From contig NZ_CP029773.1 of assembly GCF_003205835.1 (NCBI RefSeq), positions 3,442,501 to 3,506,500 of the forward strand: DNA of 64,000 nucleotides. Reading direction: 5' to 3'. The notes below the pieces were generated by a model. The model saw nothing but the letters and a program-made list of their open reading frames with translations, did no database searches and had not been told where the DNA came from. This DNA comes from Stenotrophomonas maltophilia. GTDB taxonomy: Bacteria > Pseudomonadota > Gammaproteobacteria > Xanthomonadales > Xanthomonadaceae. The position numbers were made by a program, and so were the translations under genes. This document shows positions 23,187-33,537 of this stretch, piece after piece. Each line of letters starts with the position of its first letter. Position 1 is the stretch's first letter.

Positions 23187-24054
23187 GGTTCTGTTCGCGC
23201 GCTGGCGCGACCGTATCGAAAGCCAGCTCGACGCCGCGCTGCCCTCGCCTGCCGAAGCACCGCAGCGCCTGCACCAGGCCATGCGCTATTCGGTGCTGGG
23301 CGGGGGCAAGCGGATGCGCCCGCTGCTGGTGTACGCCAGCGGCCACCTGTTCGGCGCGCCGCCGGAGCATCTGGATGCGGCGGCGATGGCGGTCGAACTG
23401 ATCCACGCCTATTCACTGGTGCATGACGACCTGCCCGCGATGGACGACGACGCCCTGCGCCGCGGCAAGCCGACCACCCACGTCGCCTTCGACGAAGCCA
23501 CCGCGATCCTTGCTGGCGACGCCCTGCAGACCCGCGCCTTTGGCCTTCTGGCCGATGCGCCGCTGCCGGCTACCCTGCGCGTCGCCTGCCTGCAGACCCT
23601 GGCCCACGCGTCCGGCGCTGCTGGCATGTGCGGCGGCCAGGCCCTGGACATCGATGCCACCGGCCAGCAGCAGACGCTGGCGGCGCTGACCCGCATGCAC
23701 GCGCTGAAGACCGGTGCGTTGATCCGCGCGGCGGTGCGCATGGGCGCGCTGTGCGGCCAGGCCCACGAACCGCAGCTGGCCCAGCTGGACAGCTTCGCCG
23801 ACGCGCTTGGCCTGGCCTTCCAGGTACGCGATGACATCCTTGATGTCGAAGCCAGTTCGGAACAGCTGGGCAAGACCGCCGGCAAGGACCAGGCGCAGGA
23901 CAAGAGCACCTTCCCCGCCCTGCTCGGCATGGACGGGGCGAAGGCCCAGCTGCACGAACTCGCGGCACGCATGCAGGCGATCCTGGCCGGGTACGGCGAG
24001 GAAGCCGATCCGCTGCGCGCGCTGGCAACACTGGCGGTGGAGCGCGATCACTGA
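23176..24054 (+). CDS. ispA: Farnesyl diphosphate synthase / geranyltranstransferase
   Basis: A 292-residue short-chain trans-prenyltransferase joining IPP with DMAPP/GPP to give farnesyl diphosphate, feeding ubiquinone, undecaprenyl and other isoprenoids. The first Asp-rich motif lies in [11 protein letters not shown] (Asp84, Asp85, Asp90) and the second in RDDILD (Asp219, Asp220, Asp223). GGGKRMRP binds IPP. The C-terminal [10 protein letters not shown] is typical of IspA. It lies directly after xseB; dxs, often next, is absent within the window. Confidence 0.94.
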   Translation: MTAEVLFARWRDRIESQLDAALPSPAEAPQRLHQAMRYSVLGGGKRMRPLLVYASGHLFGAPPEHLDAAAMAVELIHAYSLVHDDLPAMDDDALRRGKPTTHVAFDEATAILAGDALQTRAFGLLADAPLPATLRVACLQTLAHASGAAGMCGGQALDIDATGQQQTLAALTRMHALKTGALIRAAVRMGALCGQAHEPQLAQLDSFADALGLAFQVRDDILDVEASSEQLGKTAGKDQAQDKSTFPALLGMDGAKAQLHELAARMQAILAGYGEEADPLRALATLAVERDH

Positions 24055-24088
24055 TCGATCGCGTCACCCTGTGCGGCCCCCCAATGAA

Positions 24089-24116
24089 AACGCCCGGCAA
24101 TGCCGGGCGTTGTTGT
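24089..24116 (+). terminator. Terminator of the tilS-xseB-ispA transcript (bidirectional)
   Basis: AACGCCCGGCA/TGCCGGGCGTT hairpin 34 bases past ispA. T-rich on the plus side, with AAAA preceding it, so it may also serve the converging DUF4870 gene. Confidence 0.8.
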
Positions 24117-24134
24117 TTCCGCATGCAGCCGGTC

Positions 24135-24506
24135 TTACTTGATCAGGCGCAGGGTGAACGGGTAGCGATAGGCTTCGCCGTTGTTGGCCTTCACGGCAGC
24201 AATGATGCAGAACACCAGGTTGATGATGCCCACGATCGGCGCCAGGATGCCGCCGATGATCACCACCATCAGGATGATGCTGATGACCATGGCGATGGTC
24301 ACGGTGATCTGGAAGTTCAGGGCTTCCTTGGCCTGGTCGGTCACGAAGGCCTTGCCCGCGTCATCCTTGTTGATCAGCCAGATGATCAGCGCGCCGATGA
24401 AGCCGGTGAAGATGCCCAGCAGGTGCGCGGCCAGGGCCATGGTGCGCTGGTCGGCCGGCACATCGGTGGTGGCCGGCGGCGGCGGGACGTTATCGAATTC
24501 GCTCAC
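24135..24506 (-). CDS. DUF4870 (Tic20-like) small membrane protein
   Basis: A 123-residue protein with a short polar proline-rich N-terminus, then QRTMALAAHLLGIF and three hydrophobic helices separated by WLINKDDAGKAFVTDQAKEALNFQ. That segment is the DUF4870 signature. Function unknown; the family is a small integral membrane protein in many bacteria. The GTG start is preferred because AAGGAG lies about nine bases before it. The upstream ATG (MKRSF) lies inside that ribosome-binding site. Monocistronic, converging on ispA. Confidence 0.85.
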   Translation of the reverse strand: MSEFDNVPPPPATTDVPADQRTMALAAHLLGIFTGFIGALIIWLINKDDAGKAFVTDQAKEALNFQITVTIAMVISIILMVVIIGGILAPIVGIINLVFCIIAAVKANNGEAYRYPFTLRLIK

Positions 24507-24593
24507 GACAAAACTCCTTTTCATTGGGTGGTCTTGACCCACCAGCACCAAGCTGGCTGCGTCAGGCGGGCATAGCTTACGCCATCAATGCCA

Positions 24594-25961
24594 TCAATCA
24601 TTACCGGCGATGGTCATCCGCCCCAGCAGGATCGAACCGGTCCGGATGTGCGAGCGCGGGTCGACGTCGCTGCCGACCGCCTCGATGCTGCTGAACATCT
24701 CGCGCAGGTTGCCGGCGATGGTGATGCCATCCACCGGGTACTGGATCTCGCCGTTCTCGACGCGGAAGCCGCCGGCACCGCGCGAGTAGTCGCCGGTCAC
24801 CCCGTTCACGCCCTGCCCCATCAGTTCGGTCACCAGCAGGCCATCGCCCATCTGGCGGGCGATCTCCTGCAGGCCGCCAGCGTTGGCGGCCAGCTGCAGG
24901 TTGTGCACGCCACCGGCATTGGCGGTGGTCTGCAGGCCCAGTTTGCGTGCCGAATAGCTGCCCAGTACATAGCGTTGCAGCACGCCGTCGCAGACCAGGG
25001 CCGAGGCGCGGGTGGCCACGCCGTCACCATCGAACACGGCCGAGCGCAGGCCGCGACGGAGGTGCGGCAGCTCCTCGATCTGCATCCATTCCGGGAACAG
25101 GCGCTGGCCGACGCTGTCGAGCAGGAAGCTGGCCTGGCGGTACAGGGCACCGCCCGATACCGCCGACAGCAGGTGTCCAACCAGGCTGCGCGCCACTTCC
25201 GGGGCGAACAGTACCGGCATGCTGCCGGTGGCCATCGAACGCGGCTGCAGGCGGGCAACAGTGCGTTCGGCGGCGCGACGGCCGACCAGGCCCACGTTTT
25301 CCAGGTCCTCCCGGGCCAACGCGCTGGTGTACCAGCCGTCACGCTGCATGCCATCGCCCTGGCCGGCAATCAGCGCACAACCGACGGAATGGTGGGTGCC
25401 GCGCTCCCGGCCGATGAAACCATGCGAATTGGCGTACACCGACAGGCTCTGCATGCTGGACACCGAGGCGCCGTCGGAATTGCGGATCTGTGCGTCGGCC
25501 TCGCGACCGGCACTTTCACAGGCCAGGGCCAGGTCCACCGCCTCGTCGGCCTGCAGCGCCCACGGGTGCCAGCCGTCCAGGTCGGGGAAGTCGGTGGCCA
25601 TCAGCGCGGCTTCGGCCAGGCCGGCGGCGGGGTCGTCCTCGGTATGGCGGGCGATCGCACAGGCCTGCTCGACGGTGGCAGCAAGGCTGGCCTCGTTCAG
25701 GTCGCCGGTGCTGGCACTGCCCTTGCGCTGGCCGAAATAGACCGTCACGGCGATACCGCGGTCACGGGTGGACTGCACCGTCTCAACCTCGCCGAGGCGG
25801 ACATTGACCTCCAGGCCACGGTCTTCACTGCAGCTGACCTCGGCCTGGCTGGCGCCCAGCGCACGGGCGCGGTCGAGCAGCTGCTGGGAAAGGTCGGCCA
25901 GCCGTTCCAGCCGGGCCGGGCTGTCGTCACCGATGGCGGCTTCAGGGGCGATCACGTTCAA
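24594..25961 (-). CDS. pmbA: Metalloprotease PmbA/TldE subunit
   Basis: A 455-residue TldE-type partner of TldD. The heterodimer is a cytoplasmic protease acting in microcin B17 maturation and CcdA turnover in E. coli. It carries no HExxxH, as expected for the non-zinc subunit. Recognisable parts are the N-terminal ASQAEVSCSEDRGLEVNVRLGEVETVQSTRDRG region, the central GSMPVLFAPEVARSLVGHLLSA region, and the C-terminal GVNGVTGDYSRGAGGF with IAGNLREMF. It is divergent from darP, as in many gammaproteobacteria. The partner tldD lies one gene away. Confidence 0.95.
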   Translation of the reverse strand: MNVIAPEAAIGDDSPARLERLADLSQQLLDRARALGASQAEVSCSEDRGLEVNVRLGEVETVQSTRDRGIAVTVYFGQRKGSASTGDLNEASLAATVEQACAIARHTEDDPAAGLAEAALMATDFPDLDGWHPWALQADEAVDLALACESAGREADAQIRNSDGASVSSMQSLSVYANSHGFIGRERGTHHSVGCALIAGQGDGMQRDGWYTSALAREDLENVGLVGRRAAERTVARLQPRSMATGSMPVLFAPEVARSLVGHLLSAVSGGALYRQASFLLDSVGQRLFPEWMQIEELPHLRRGLRSAVFDGDGVATRASALVCDGVLQRYVLGSYSARKLGLQTTANAGGVHNLQLAANAGGLQEIARQMGDGLLVTELMGQGVNGVTGDYSRGAGGFRVENGEIQYPVDGITIAGNLREMFSSIEAVGSDVDPRSHIRTGSILLGRMTIAGND

Positions 25962-25983
25962 TGCTTTATCCTGTACAGGTTGG

Positions 25984-26012
25984 GCCCGGCATCACGCCGG
26001 GCGACTTTTTTT
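25984..26012 (+). terminator. Intrinsic-terminator-like hairpin in the darP leader
   Basis: GCCCGGC/GCCGGGC stem, then GAC and a T7 run on the plus strand, only 17 bases before the darP ATG. It lies between two divergent genes where no upstream plus-strand gene needs terminating. An attenuator or insulation role is possible. Confidence 0.6.
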
Positions 26013-26029
26013 GAGATCAGGTAGGGACG

Positions 26030-26617
26030 ATGCGCGGACGCGACGAAGAAACCGGTGAATTCCACGACAAGAGCCGCAGCCAGAACCGGCGCGACGCGCT
26101 CGACGTCCTGGCCCTGGGCGAGAAGCTGGTGTCGTTGACCCCGGCCCAGCTGGCGCGCCTGCCGATCCCGGAAGACCTGCTGCCGCACATCGCCGAGTGC
26201 AAGCGCATCACTGCCCACATCGCCCACAAGCGCCAGCTGGCGTTCCTGGCCAAGCACATGCGCCGCGAAGAAGACGCCACGCTGGATGCGATCCGCGATG
26301 CGCTGGACGCCAACAGCGAAACCGGCCGCCGCGAAGTGGCGATGATGCATCGCGTGGAAGACTGGCGCGACCGCCTGCTGGCGGAGGGTGACAAGGCGCT
26401 GGCTGCACTGCTGGACGACTACCCGCAGGCCGACCGCCAGCAGCTGCGCACGCTGGTGCGCAATGCGCAGGCCGAAAAGGCCAGGAACAAGCCGCCGCGC
26501 GCCTACCGCGAAATCTTCCAGGTGCTGCGTGGCCTGATGCTGCCCGCCGCGCTGGGCCTGAAGGCCAGCGCCGAAGACGCCGACCACGTCGAGAGCGACG
26601 ACGCCGACGAGGACTGA
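26030..26617 (+). CDS. darP: Ribosome-associated 50S assembly factor DarP (YjgA)
   Basis: A 195-residue cytoplasmic protein of the DUF615/YjgA family, which binds late 50S precursors and helps peptidyl-transferase-centre maturation. The core [22 protein letters not shown] and [34 protein letters not shown] are highly conserved. The C-terminal tail is acidic ([13 protein letters not shown]). It lies between pmbA and tldD, divergent from pmbA and convergent with tldD. The leader contains a terminator-like hairpin. Confidence 0.93.
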   Translation: MRGRDEETGEFHDKSRSQNRRDALDVLALGEKLVSLTPAQLARLPIPEDLLPHIAECKRITAHIAHKRQLAFLAKHMRREEDATLDAIRDALDANSETGRREVAMMHRVEDWRDRLLAEGDKALAALLDDYPQADRQQLRTLVRNAQAEKARNKPPRAYREIFQVLRGLMLPAALGLKASAEDADHVESDDADED

Positions 26618-26658
26618 GGCCTCGCCGGCCCGGGCGGTGGCACTGGCCATCGCCCGGC

Positions 26659-28104
26659 TCAGGCCTGGGTACCGCCGACGGTGATGCCCTCGATCAGCAG
26701 CGAGGGCTGGCCGACACCCACGGGCACGCTCTGCCCGTCCTTGCCGCAGATGCCCACGCCCTCGTCCAGGGCCAGGTCGTTGCCGACCATGCGCACCTTC
26801 TGCATGGTTTCCGGTCCGTTGCCGATCAGGGTCGCGCCCTTCACCGGCGCGGTGATGCGGCCATCCTCGATCAGGTAGGCCTCGGTGGCCGAGAACACGT
26901 ACTTGCCGCTGGTGATATCCACCTGGCCGCCGCCGAAGTTGACCGCATACAGGCCCTTCTTCACCGAACGGATCATCTCCTGTGGGTCGTGCTGGCCGGC
27001 GCGCATGTAGGTATTGGTCATGCGCGGCATGGTCAGGTGCGCGAACGATTCACGACGCCCGTTGCCGGTCGGCGCCATGCCCATCAGGCGCGCATTGAGG
27101 CTGTCCTGCATGTAGCCGACCAGGATGCCGTCCTCGATCAGCGTGGTGCACTGGGTCGGGTGGCCTTCGTCGTCGATGTTCAACGAGCCACGGCGACCGT
27201 CCAGCGTCCCGTCGTCGACGATGGTCACGCCCGGCGCCGCCACCCGCTCGCCGATGCGGCCGGCGTAGACGCTGGTGCCCTTGCGGTTGAAGTCGCCTTC
27301 CAGACCGTGGCCGACCGCTTCGTGCAGCAGCACGCCGGGCCAGCCCGGTCCGAGCACCACCGGCATCACCCCGGCCGGTGCCGGAACGGCGTCCAGGTTC
27401 ACCAGCGCCTGGCGCAGTGCCTCGCGGGCGAACGCTTCCGGACGCCCCTCGGCGAACAGTTCCCCGTAGCCATAGCGGCCACCGCCTCCCGCATAGCCGG
27501 ATTCGCGACGGCCGTTCTGCTCGACGATCACCTGCACGTTCAGGCGCACCAACGGGCGCACGTCGGCTCCCAGTACACCGTCGCTGCGGGCGATCAGCAC
27601 CGTATCGACGCCGCCGGACAGGCTGACCATGACCTGCTTCACGCGCGGATCGGCGGCACGCAGGTAGCCATCCAGGCGCTTGAGCACCTCGACCTTGGCC
27701 TCGTTGCCGATGCCGTCGATCGGATCCAGCGCCGGGTACAGCGCGCGCGCATTGCCGCGCAGCAGCGATTGCCCGGACTGGGCCCCGCCCTCACGCGAGA
27801 TCGCGCGCGCCGACTGCGCTGCCGTCAGCAGCGCATCGGCATGGATGTCATCGGAGTAGGCGAAGCCGGTCTTCTCGCCGGAAATCGCACGCACGCCCAC
27901 GCCCTGCTCGATGGAATGGGCACCATCCTTGACGATGCCGTCCTCCACGCTCCAGCTTTCGCGACGGGCGTGCTGGAAGTAAAGGTCACCAAAGTCGACA
28001 CCCGGGCCGAGCAACTGGCCGAAAGTGCGCTCCAGGCCAGCGGTATCCAGGCCACCGGGGCGCAGCAGGCGGTCTTGGGCAAGCGTCAGGGCGATGTCAG
28101 TCAT
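26659..28104 (-). CDS. tldD: Metalloprotease TldD
   Basis: A 481-residue zinc protease subunit that works with PmbA/TldE. The zinc motif [11 protein letters not shown] gives His261, Glu262 and His266, in the family's HExxxH form. Further signatures are [12 protein letters not shown] in the N-domain and [32 protein letters not shown] with a late [20 protein letters not shown] 28104 ([10 protein letters not shown]) is preferred over an upstream ATG that adds a basic leader. It is last in the minus-strand series maf-rng-yhdP-tldD, the same order as around mreBCD in E. coli. Confidence 0.95.
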   Translation of the reverse strand: MTDIALTLAQDRLLRPGGLDTAGLERTFGQLLGPGVDFGDLYFQHARRESWSVEDGIVKDGAHSIEQGVGVRAISGEKTGFAYSDDIHADALLTAAQSARAISREGGAQSGQSLLRGNARALYPALDPIDGIGNEAKVEVLKRLDGYLRAADPRVKQVMVSLSGGVDTVLIARSDGVLGADVRPLVRLNVQVIVEQNGRRESGYAGGGGRYGYGELFAEGRPEAFAREALRQALVNLDAVPAPAGVMPVVLGPGWPGVLLHEAVGHGLEGDFNRKGTSVYAGRIGERVAAPGVTIVDDGTLDGRRGSLNIDDEGHPTQCTTLIEDGILVGYMQDSLNARLMGMAPTGNGRRESFAHLTMPRMTNTYMRAGQHDPQEMIRSVKKGLYAVNFGGGQVDITSGKYVFSATEAYLIEDGRITAPVKGATLIGNGPETMQKVRMVGNDLALDEGVGICGKDGQSVPVGVGQPSLLIEGITVGGTQA

Positions 28105-28164
28105 GTGTCTCGATCTGGGGATGCGGGGGCGCTGAGGCAAGCCCCATGAACAGGAAAACCACGC

Positions 28165-31100
28165 TCAACGCGAGTGCGAGCGTGGCAGGTCGGTGACCGT
28201 CGGCGGCACCTCTGGGGCCGGGCCCGGTGCAGGCGCCGGCGGGGTTTTGTCGCGGCTGCGTTCAATCACGTCCACCTTCGGCTCCTTCCATGGGCCGGTC
28301 ACCTTGTAGGTACGGGCGCCGATCTCGCCGAGCGGTTTGGACAATACCGCATTGGTGGCGGCGCCGAGTGCCGCGCCCACCGGGCCGCCGGCCACTGCGC
28401 CGACCACGGTCAGCAGGTTGCCGGCGCGCGGGTTGACGTCGATGGTCTGGTCGAACTGCTGGTTGCGCAGATCGGCCTGGCCGCGGATGGTGATGTTCGC
28501 CGCCGGTCCCTCGATCAGTACTTTGTCGGTACGGGCCATGCCCTGGCCGAACTGCACGCTGCCATCGACCTGGTTGAACGCGAAGCCCTTGGAGAAGAAA
28601 TCGCGGAAGTCGAACATCAGGCGCCTCGGCAGCTGCGCGACACTGAGCAGGCCTAGCACGCGGCCAGCGCCGGGCTCCAGCTCCAGCAATTGCCCATTGC
28701 GCGCGTGCAGGTCGAGGCGGCCCTGCAGATTGGCCAGCTGGAAGTCCGAGGGACCGCCACTCCACGAAGCCTGCAGCTGGGCCTGGCCGGAACCGCCACG
28801 CAGCTGGCCACCATAGTCCAGGTTCTGCATCAGCCCACCCAGGTCTTCACTGCGCACCTGCGCGGTCAGTTCGGTACGGGCGCCACCGGTACGGCCCAGC
28901 CAGCGACCACTGATGTCGATCTCCTGGTCCGGCGCGCGGAAGCGCAGCTCGTCCACGTTCAGGCCGTTGGCCAGCGGCCGCGTACGCAGCACCGCCTGGC
29001 CGAGTACAACCTTGCCGAACTGCAGATCGGCGATGTCCAGCGCGAACGGCGGCAGCTTGGCCGGATCCATGTCGTTGGCGCCGGCCTGCACCCGCGCCGG
29101 CGCACCCGGTGCCGCCGGCAGCGACTGCCAGTGCACGCGGTCGAGCTGGCCACTGATCGTGCCGCCCTCGGCATTGGGAACGGTCAGGCGCCCGGCCAGC
29201 GACGGGCCGTCCAGGCGCACATCCAGTGCCTGCGGGCCCGGGTGCAGCTGCAGCCGGGTCTGCTCGAACACACCGCCGATCAGCTTCAGCTGGCCGACCT
29301 GCACATCCACCGCACGCAGCGGCATGGCATCGTCGTCACCGCCGCCGCGCGCCAGGCTGATCCACTCCAGCGCATCCAGGGTCGGGCTGCGGCCATTGAC
29401 CGACAGCCCGCTCGGTGGCGGCTCACGGTCGACGTGGTCGCTGCCGAGCGTGACCTGGACGCCGGTCTGGTTGCTATGGCTGCGCGCGGCCAGGGCCAGG
29501 CGCTGGCCAAAGGCCACGTCGATGCGGCCAGCCCCCATCGGCAGCTGTGCGGCCACCGTGGTCGCCAGCGGTTCGGCGGCCGGCTTGTCCAGCGGTGCCG
29601 GCAGGTCCAGGCGGGTGCCCACCAGATCCGAACTCAAGCGCAGTTCGCTGGGCGGTGCAGGTGCCCCCGGCACGACCTTCGGCAGGTTGACCGCGATGGT
29701 CCACGGCGAGGTGCCGGCGACGTAGGGCTTCAACCACGCCATTTCCGGTGCGCGGTCGATCAGCACGCCGGCATCGAGGTTGGCCGACAGCTGCGATTCA
29801 AAGGCCAGCTTGCTGTCGTGCACGTAACCGCCGGCGCGCAGGCTCAGGCGGCCGTCCTGGCCGAGGTGACGCACCGCCAGTTCCTCGGCGTCGAAACCGC
29901 CGTTGCTGTAGCGCGCCTGCCCATGCATGTTGTCGAAGGTCAACTGGAACCGCTTGTCGACCAGCTTCACACCGTTGAGGTCGACCGTGCCCTGCAGGTG
30001 GCCCTCGCCTTCATCCAGGTGCAGCGGCTGCAGCAGGTCGAAGGTCACATGCGCCGGTCCCGCGGCGGTGAGGTTGTCGAGGGTGTCACCGTAGTCGTGG
30101 TGCAACGGGCTCTGCCGCAGCATCGCCAGCAGCTTGCCCGCCTCGCTCTGGGCATCGGCGCGCACGTACAGCGGCTGCTGGCCGAAATCAGGAATGCCCG
30201 CTTCGAACTGCTGTACCGCCACACCGGCCAGATCACCGCGTCCGCGCATGTCGAAGCCGGGGCCGATGAAGGCGATATCGGCATCGACCTGGCTCATCAG
30301 TGGCCAGTCGTGCTGGAAGCGGATGTCGCCGTTGGTGATGTGGCCGGTGGCCTCGAAGCGGCCATCGTTGTTGTCGAACGGCCAGTCGTCCAGGTCACCG
30401 CTGACCAGACCGACGCCATTGCGCACCTGGCCGCCAGCCAGCGCCATGTCCAGCCAGTCGGTGGCGCCCTTGCTCATCTTGGAGTGGATCCAGAAGCGCT
30501 TGGCCGCGGTCATCGGCACATCGTCCAGCTTGGCTGCCAGCTGCAGCCAGGGCCGCGTGCCGTCGCCCTGGAACCAGACGCCGCCACGCACATCGGCCGC
30601 ATAGTCAGTGCCTTCCACGCGCATCGCTGCGGTGCCGATACGCCAGCCACCGCCCTCGTCGCGCCAGCCCACCACCTGCCCCGCCAGGTGCAGGTCATGG
30701 CGCACACCAAAGCCGGTCGGCCAATCGAACTGCAGCTGCCGTTGCGGCTCCAGCTGCAGGCTGAAGCCATCGGCATCGCCCTCGAAGCGCCCGCCCAGGC
30801 CGCGCAGGCCCGGGGAATGCCCCACACTGGCAAAGCCCAGCGACTGCAGCTCGCCCTGCGCCCTCAACGGACCATCACGCTCACCAGCCAGTTGCAGCTG
30901 ACGCACATCCAGCTGCGGCCTGGACAGGAACAGCCAATGTCGCAGGCCCGGCTCGAGGCGATCACTCAGCGCCAGCGCACGCAATGCGGTACCCGCCTGG
31001 ACTTCACCGGAACTCACCCGCAGTTGCTTGCCGACCTGCAACTGCAGGCCATCGAGCTGTTGTTCGCCGTCATCCGTCTTCAAACGAAGCCGCGGTACCT

Positions 31101-32019
31101 GCAGTGCCCAGCCATCGGCCTGGCGCTGCCAACGCAGGCGCGCCTGCAGGCGCTGCAGCTGCAGTTGCGGCGTCGCCACGTCAGGCATCGGCGCACCGTC
31201 GATGCGCACATCACGCAGGTCCGAGTCGGTGGTCAGCGCCACCGGCGCGAAATCGCGCAGGGTCAGCCACAGGTTGAGTTCGCCCTTGCCTTCGCGCAGG
31301 CGCACACCGCCGGCCGCCAGCAGCGGCGACCAGGCATGGAAATCGACCGGATCGGCGCCCAGCCAGGCCTGGCCATTGCCGCGCACGCGGTCCACGTCCA
31401 GCACCGCCGTCAACGGCAGCGCTTCGGTCTGGGCCCAGGCACGCACGCCTACACGCAGGCGGTCGCCATTGACCCGCAGGCGCACGTCGATGCGTGGCAG
31501 CGTGGTGTCGATTCCCAGCCCCGGCGCATGCACGCCCAGGCGGCCATCGATCACCTGCAGCTCGCCCAGCCGGCGCAGCGCGTCCAGTGGGTCACCACCA
31601 GCGTCGGACTGCGGCAGGCCACGTACCGACCAGCGGCCGTCCTCGCCCTGCTGCAGGTCCAGTGCCAGGCCACGCAGGCGCAACTCGGTCAGCGAGCGCC
31701 CGGGCAGCAGCCCGCTGTACATCGACACCAGCACTTCGGCCTCGCCGATCGCCAGGCCCTGGCCGGCGCCGATGCGCAGGCCCTTCAGCTGCAGCAGCGG
31801 GCCGCGACGGGTCCATGCGGTCTGCAACTGGTCGAAACGTACCGGCTGGCCGGCACGCTCGCTCAGCCAGGCGGCAATCCTGTCGGGATGGCGCTCGGCC
31901 AGCGGCAGCAGCTGGCTGAGCGTGCCCACCAGCAGTGCAAGCCCGACCAGGCCCACCGCGCAGGCGGCAATGAAATGACGGCGGATCCTTCGCAGTCGCA
32001 GGCGCGGCGGCGCGCTCAT
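28165..32019 (-). CDS. yhdP: YhdP-family AsmA-like envelope protein
   Basis: A 1284-residue protein with one N-terminal membrane helix (about residues 16-38). A very long periplasmic part follows, made of DUF3971 and AsmA-like C-terminal regions (for example PKVVPGAPAPPSELRLSSDLVGT and the closing NPRAGNLLTVVGAVAGGP). YhdP, TamB and YdbH are bridge-like proteins moving phospholipids to the outer membrane in E. coli. Length and its place directly between rng and tldD support the call. The C-terminus is proline-rich. Start is MSAPPRLRLRR, with a basic flank before the helix. Confidence 0.9.
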   Translation of the reverse strand: MSAPPRLRLRRIRRHFIAACAVGLVGLALLVGTLSQLLPLAERHPDRIAAWLSERAGQPVRFDQLQTAWTRRGPLLQLKGLRIGAGQGLAIGEAEVLVSMYSGLLPGRSLTELRLRGLALDLQQGEDGRWSVRGLPQSDAGGDPLDALRRLGELQVIDGRLGVHAPGLGIDTTLPRIDVRLRVNGDRLRVGVRAWAQTEALPLTAVLDVDRVRGNGQAWLGADPVDFHAWSPLLAAGGVRLREGKGELNLWLTLRDFAPVALTTDSDLRDVRIDGAPMPDVATPQLQLQRLQARLRWQRQADGWALQVPRLRLKTDDGEQQLDGLQLQVGKQLRVSSGEVQAGTALRALALSDRLEPGLRHWLFLSRPQLDVRQLQLAGERDGPLRAQGELQSLGFASVGHSPGLRGLGGRFEGDADGFSLQLEPQRQLQFDWPTGFGVRHDLHLAGQVVGWRDEGGGWRIGTAAMRVEGTDYAADVRGGVWFQGDGTRPWLQLAAKLDDVPMTAAKRFWIHSKMSKGATDWLDMALAGGQVRNGVGLVSGDLDDWPFDNNDGRFEATGHITNGDIRFQHDWPLMSQVDADIAFIGPGFDMRGRGDLAGVAVQQFEAGIPDFGQQPLYVRADAQSEAGKLLAMLRQSPLHHDYGDTLDNLTAAGPAHVTFDLLQPLHLDEGEGHLQGTVDLNGVKLVDKRFQLTFDNMHGQARYSNGGFDAEELAVRHLGQDGRLSLRAGGYVHDSKLAFESQLSANLDAGVLIDRAPEMAWLKPYVAGTSPWTIAVNLPKVVPGAPAPPSELRLSSDLVGTRLDLPAPLDKPAAEPLATTVAAQLPMGAGRIDVAFGQRLALAARSHSNQTGVQVTLGSDHVDREPPPSGLSVNGRSPTLDALEWISLARGGGDDDAMPLRAVDVQVGQLKLIGGVFEQTRLQLHPGPQALDVRLDGPSLAGRLTVPNAEGGTISGQLDRVHWQSLPAAPGAPARVQAGANDMDPAKLPPFALDIADLQFGKVVLGQAVLRTRPLANGLNVDELRFRAPDQEIDISGRWLGRTGGARTELTAQVRSEDLGGLMQNLDYGGQLRGGSGQAQLQASWSGGPSDFQLANLQGRLDLHARNGQLLELEPGAGRVLGLLSVAQLPRRLMFDFRDFFSKGFAFNQVDGSVQFGQGMARTDKVLIEGPAANITIRGQADLRNQQFDQTIDVNPRAGNLLTVVGAVAGGPVGAALGAATNAVLSKPLGEIGARTYKVTGPWKEPKVDVIERSRDKTPPAPAPGPAPEVPPTVTDLPRSHSR

Positions 32020-32049
32020 CGGCCACCGCCGGCCTGCAGCCGGCGAGGG

Positions 32050-33537
32050 TCAGAGCAGAACGACATCGAATTGCTCCTGCAGGTACTGCTCGTCCGCCTG
32101 GAAACGGATGCTCTTGCCGAGGAACTCTTCCAGCTCGGCCACCGCCGAGGACTCCTCGTCGGTAATGCGCGCAACAACCTTGGTCGAAGCAATCACCAGC
32201 AGGCGCGCCGCATCGAACTGGCGCACCGCGCGGGTGATCTCGCGGAAGATCTCGTAGGTCACCGTCTCGGTGGTCTTGATGCTGCCACGGCCGCTGCACT
32301 GCGGGCAGGTTTCCGACAGCTGGCGCTCCAGGCTTTCCACCGTGCGCTTGCGGGTCATCTCCACCAGGCCCAGCGGCGAGAAGTCGTACACCGTGGTCTT
32401 GGCATGGTCGCGGGCCAGCGCCTTCTCCAGGGTGCGCAGCACCTGGCGCCGATGCTCGGCATCGTCCATGTCGATGAAATCGATGATGATGATGCCGCCC
32501 AGGTTGCGCAGCCGCAGCTGCCGGGCCACCGCCTGCGCGGCCTCCAGGTTGGTGCGGAACACCGTCTCTTCCAGGTTGCGCTGGCCGAGGAACGAACCGG
32601 TGTTGACGTCGATGGTGGTCATCGCCTCGGTCTGGTCGATCACCAGGTAGCCGCCGGATTTCAGCGGCACCTGCTTGTCCAGCGCGCGGCCGATCTCGTC
32701 CTCCACCCCGAACATGTCGAAGATCGGGCGATCGCCCGAATACAGTTCCAGCTTCTCGGCCAGCACCGGCATGTACTTGGCCACGAACGCCTGCAGCTGC
32801 GCGAAGGTTTCCTTGGAGTCCACCTTCACCTTGTCCACGTCCTTGCGGATCAGGTCGCGCACCGAACGCAGCGGCAGGCTCAGGTCTTCATAGATGTTGC
32901 TGCACGAAGGCGCTTCGCGGCCCCGTCGCTCGACCACGTTCCAGACCCGCGACAGGTAGGCGATGTCCTCGGCAATGGCCTCGGCCGGCTGCCCCTCGGC
33001 ATTGGTACGCACGATGTAGCCGTAGCCGCCATGCTGGGCCGACAGTTCGGTCACCAGCGCCTTCAGCCGCGCGCGTTCGCCTTCATCCTCGATACGCGCC
33101 GACACGCCCACCACCTTGGACTGCGGCAGCAGCACCATGTAACGCGAGGGGATGCTGATCTGCGTGGTCAGGCGCGCCCCCTTGGTACCGATCGGGTCCT
33201 TCACCACCTGTACCACGATGTCCTGGCCATCGCGCAGCAGCTCGACGATGGGCACGCTGGACGGCGGTGGCAGCGTGGTGTTCTCGGTGTCGGCGCTGGC
33301 CACCGGCGCCGGCCGCACCACGTCGTTGGCGTGCAGGAACGCAGCGCGCTCCAGCCCGACCTCGACGAAGGCCGCCTGCATGCCGGGCATGACCCGCTGC
33401 ACCTTGCCCTTGTAGATGTTGCCGACCACACCCCGGCGCCAGCCGCGCTCGATATGCAGCTCCTGCAGCATGCCGTTTTCGATCACTGCGACCCGGGTCT
33501 CGCGCGGGGTCACATTGACCAGGATTTCCTCAGACAT
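32050..33537 (-). CDS. rng: Ribonuclease G
   Basis: A 495-residue endoribonuclease of the RNase E/G family that matures 16S rRNA 5' ends and takes part in mRNA decay. An S1 domain ([22 protein letters not shown], from residue 40) precedes the catalytic DNase-I-like domain with Asp310 (TTIDVNTG) and Asp353 (IDFIDM). The zinc-link Cys411/Cys414 in CPQCSGRG supports dimer formation. It lacks the long RNase E degradosome tail. The start overlaps the end of maf by eight bases. Confidence 0.95.
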   Translation of the reverse strand: MSEEILVNVTPRETRVAVIENGMLQELHIERGWRRGVVGNIYKGKVQRVMPGMQAAFVEVGLERAAFLHANDVVRPAPVASADTENTTLPPPSSVPIVELLRDGQDIVVQVVKDPIGTKGARLTTQISIPSRYMVLLPQSKVVGVSARIEDEGERARLKALVTELSAQHGGYGYIVRTNAEGQPAEAIAEDIAYLSRVWNVVERRGREAPSCSNIYEDLSLPLRSVRDLIRKDVDKVKVDSKETFAQLQAFVAKYMPVLAEKLELYSGDRPIFDMFGVEDEIGRALDKQVPLKSGGYLVIDQTEAMTTIDVNTGSFLGQRNLEETVFRTNLEAAQAVARQLRLRNLGGIIIIDFIDMDDAEHRRQVLRTLEKALARDHAKTTVYDFSPLGLVEMTRKRTVESLERQLSETCPQCSGRGSIKTTETVTYEIFREITRAVRQFDAARLLVIASTKVVARITDEESSAVAELEEFLGKSIRFQADEQYLQEQFDVVLL

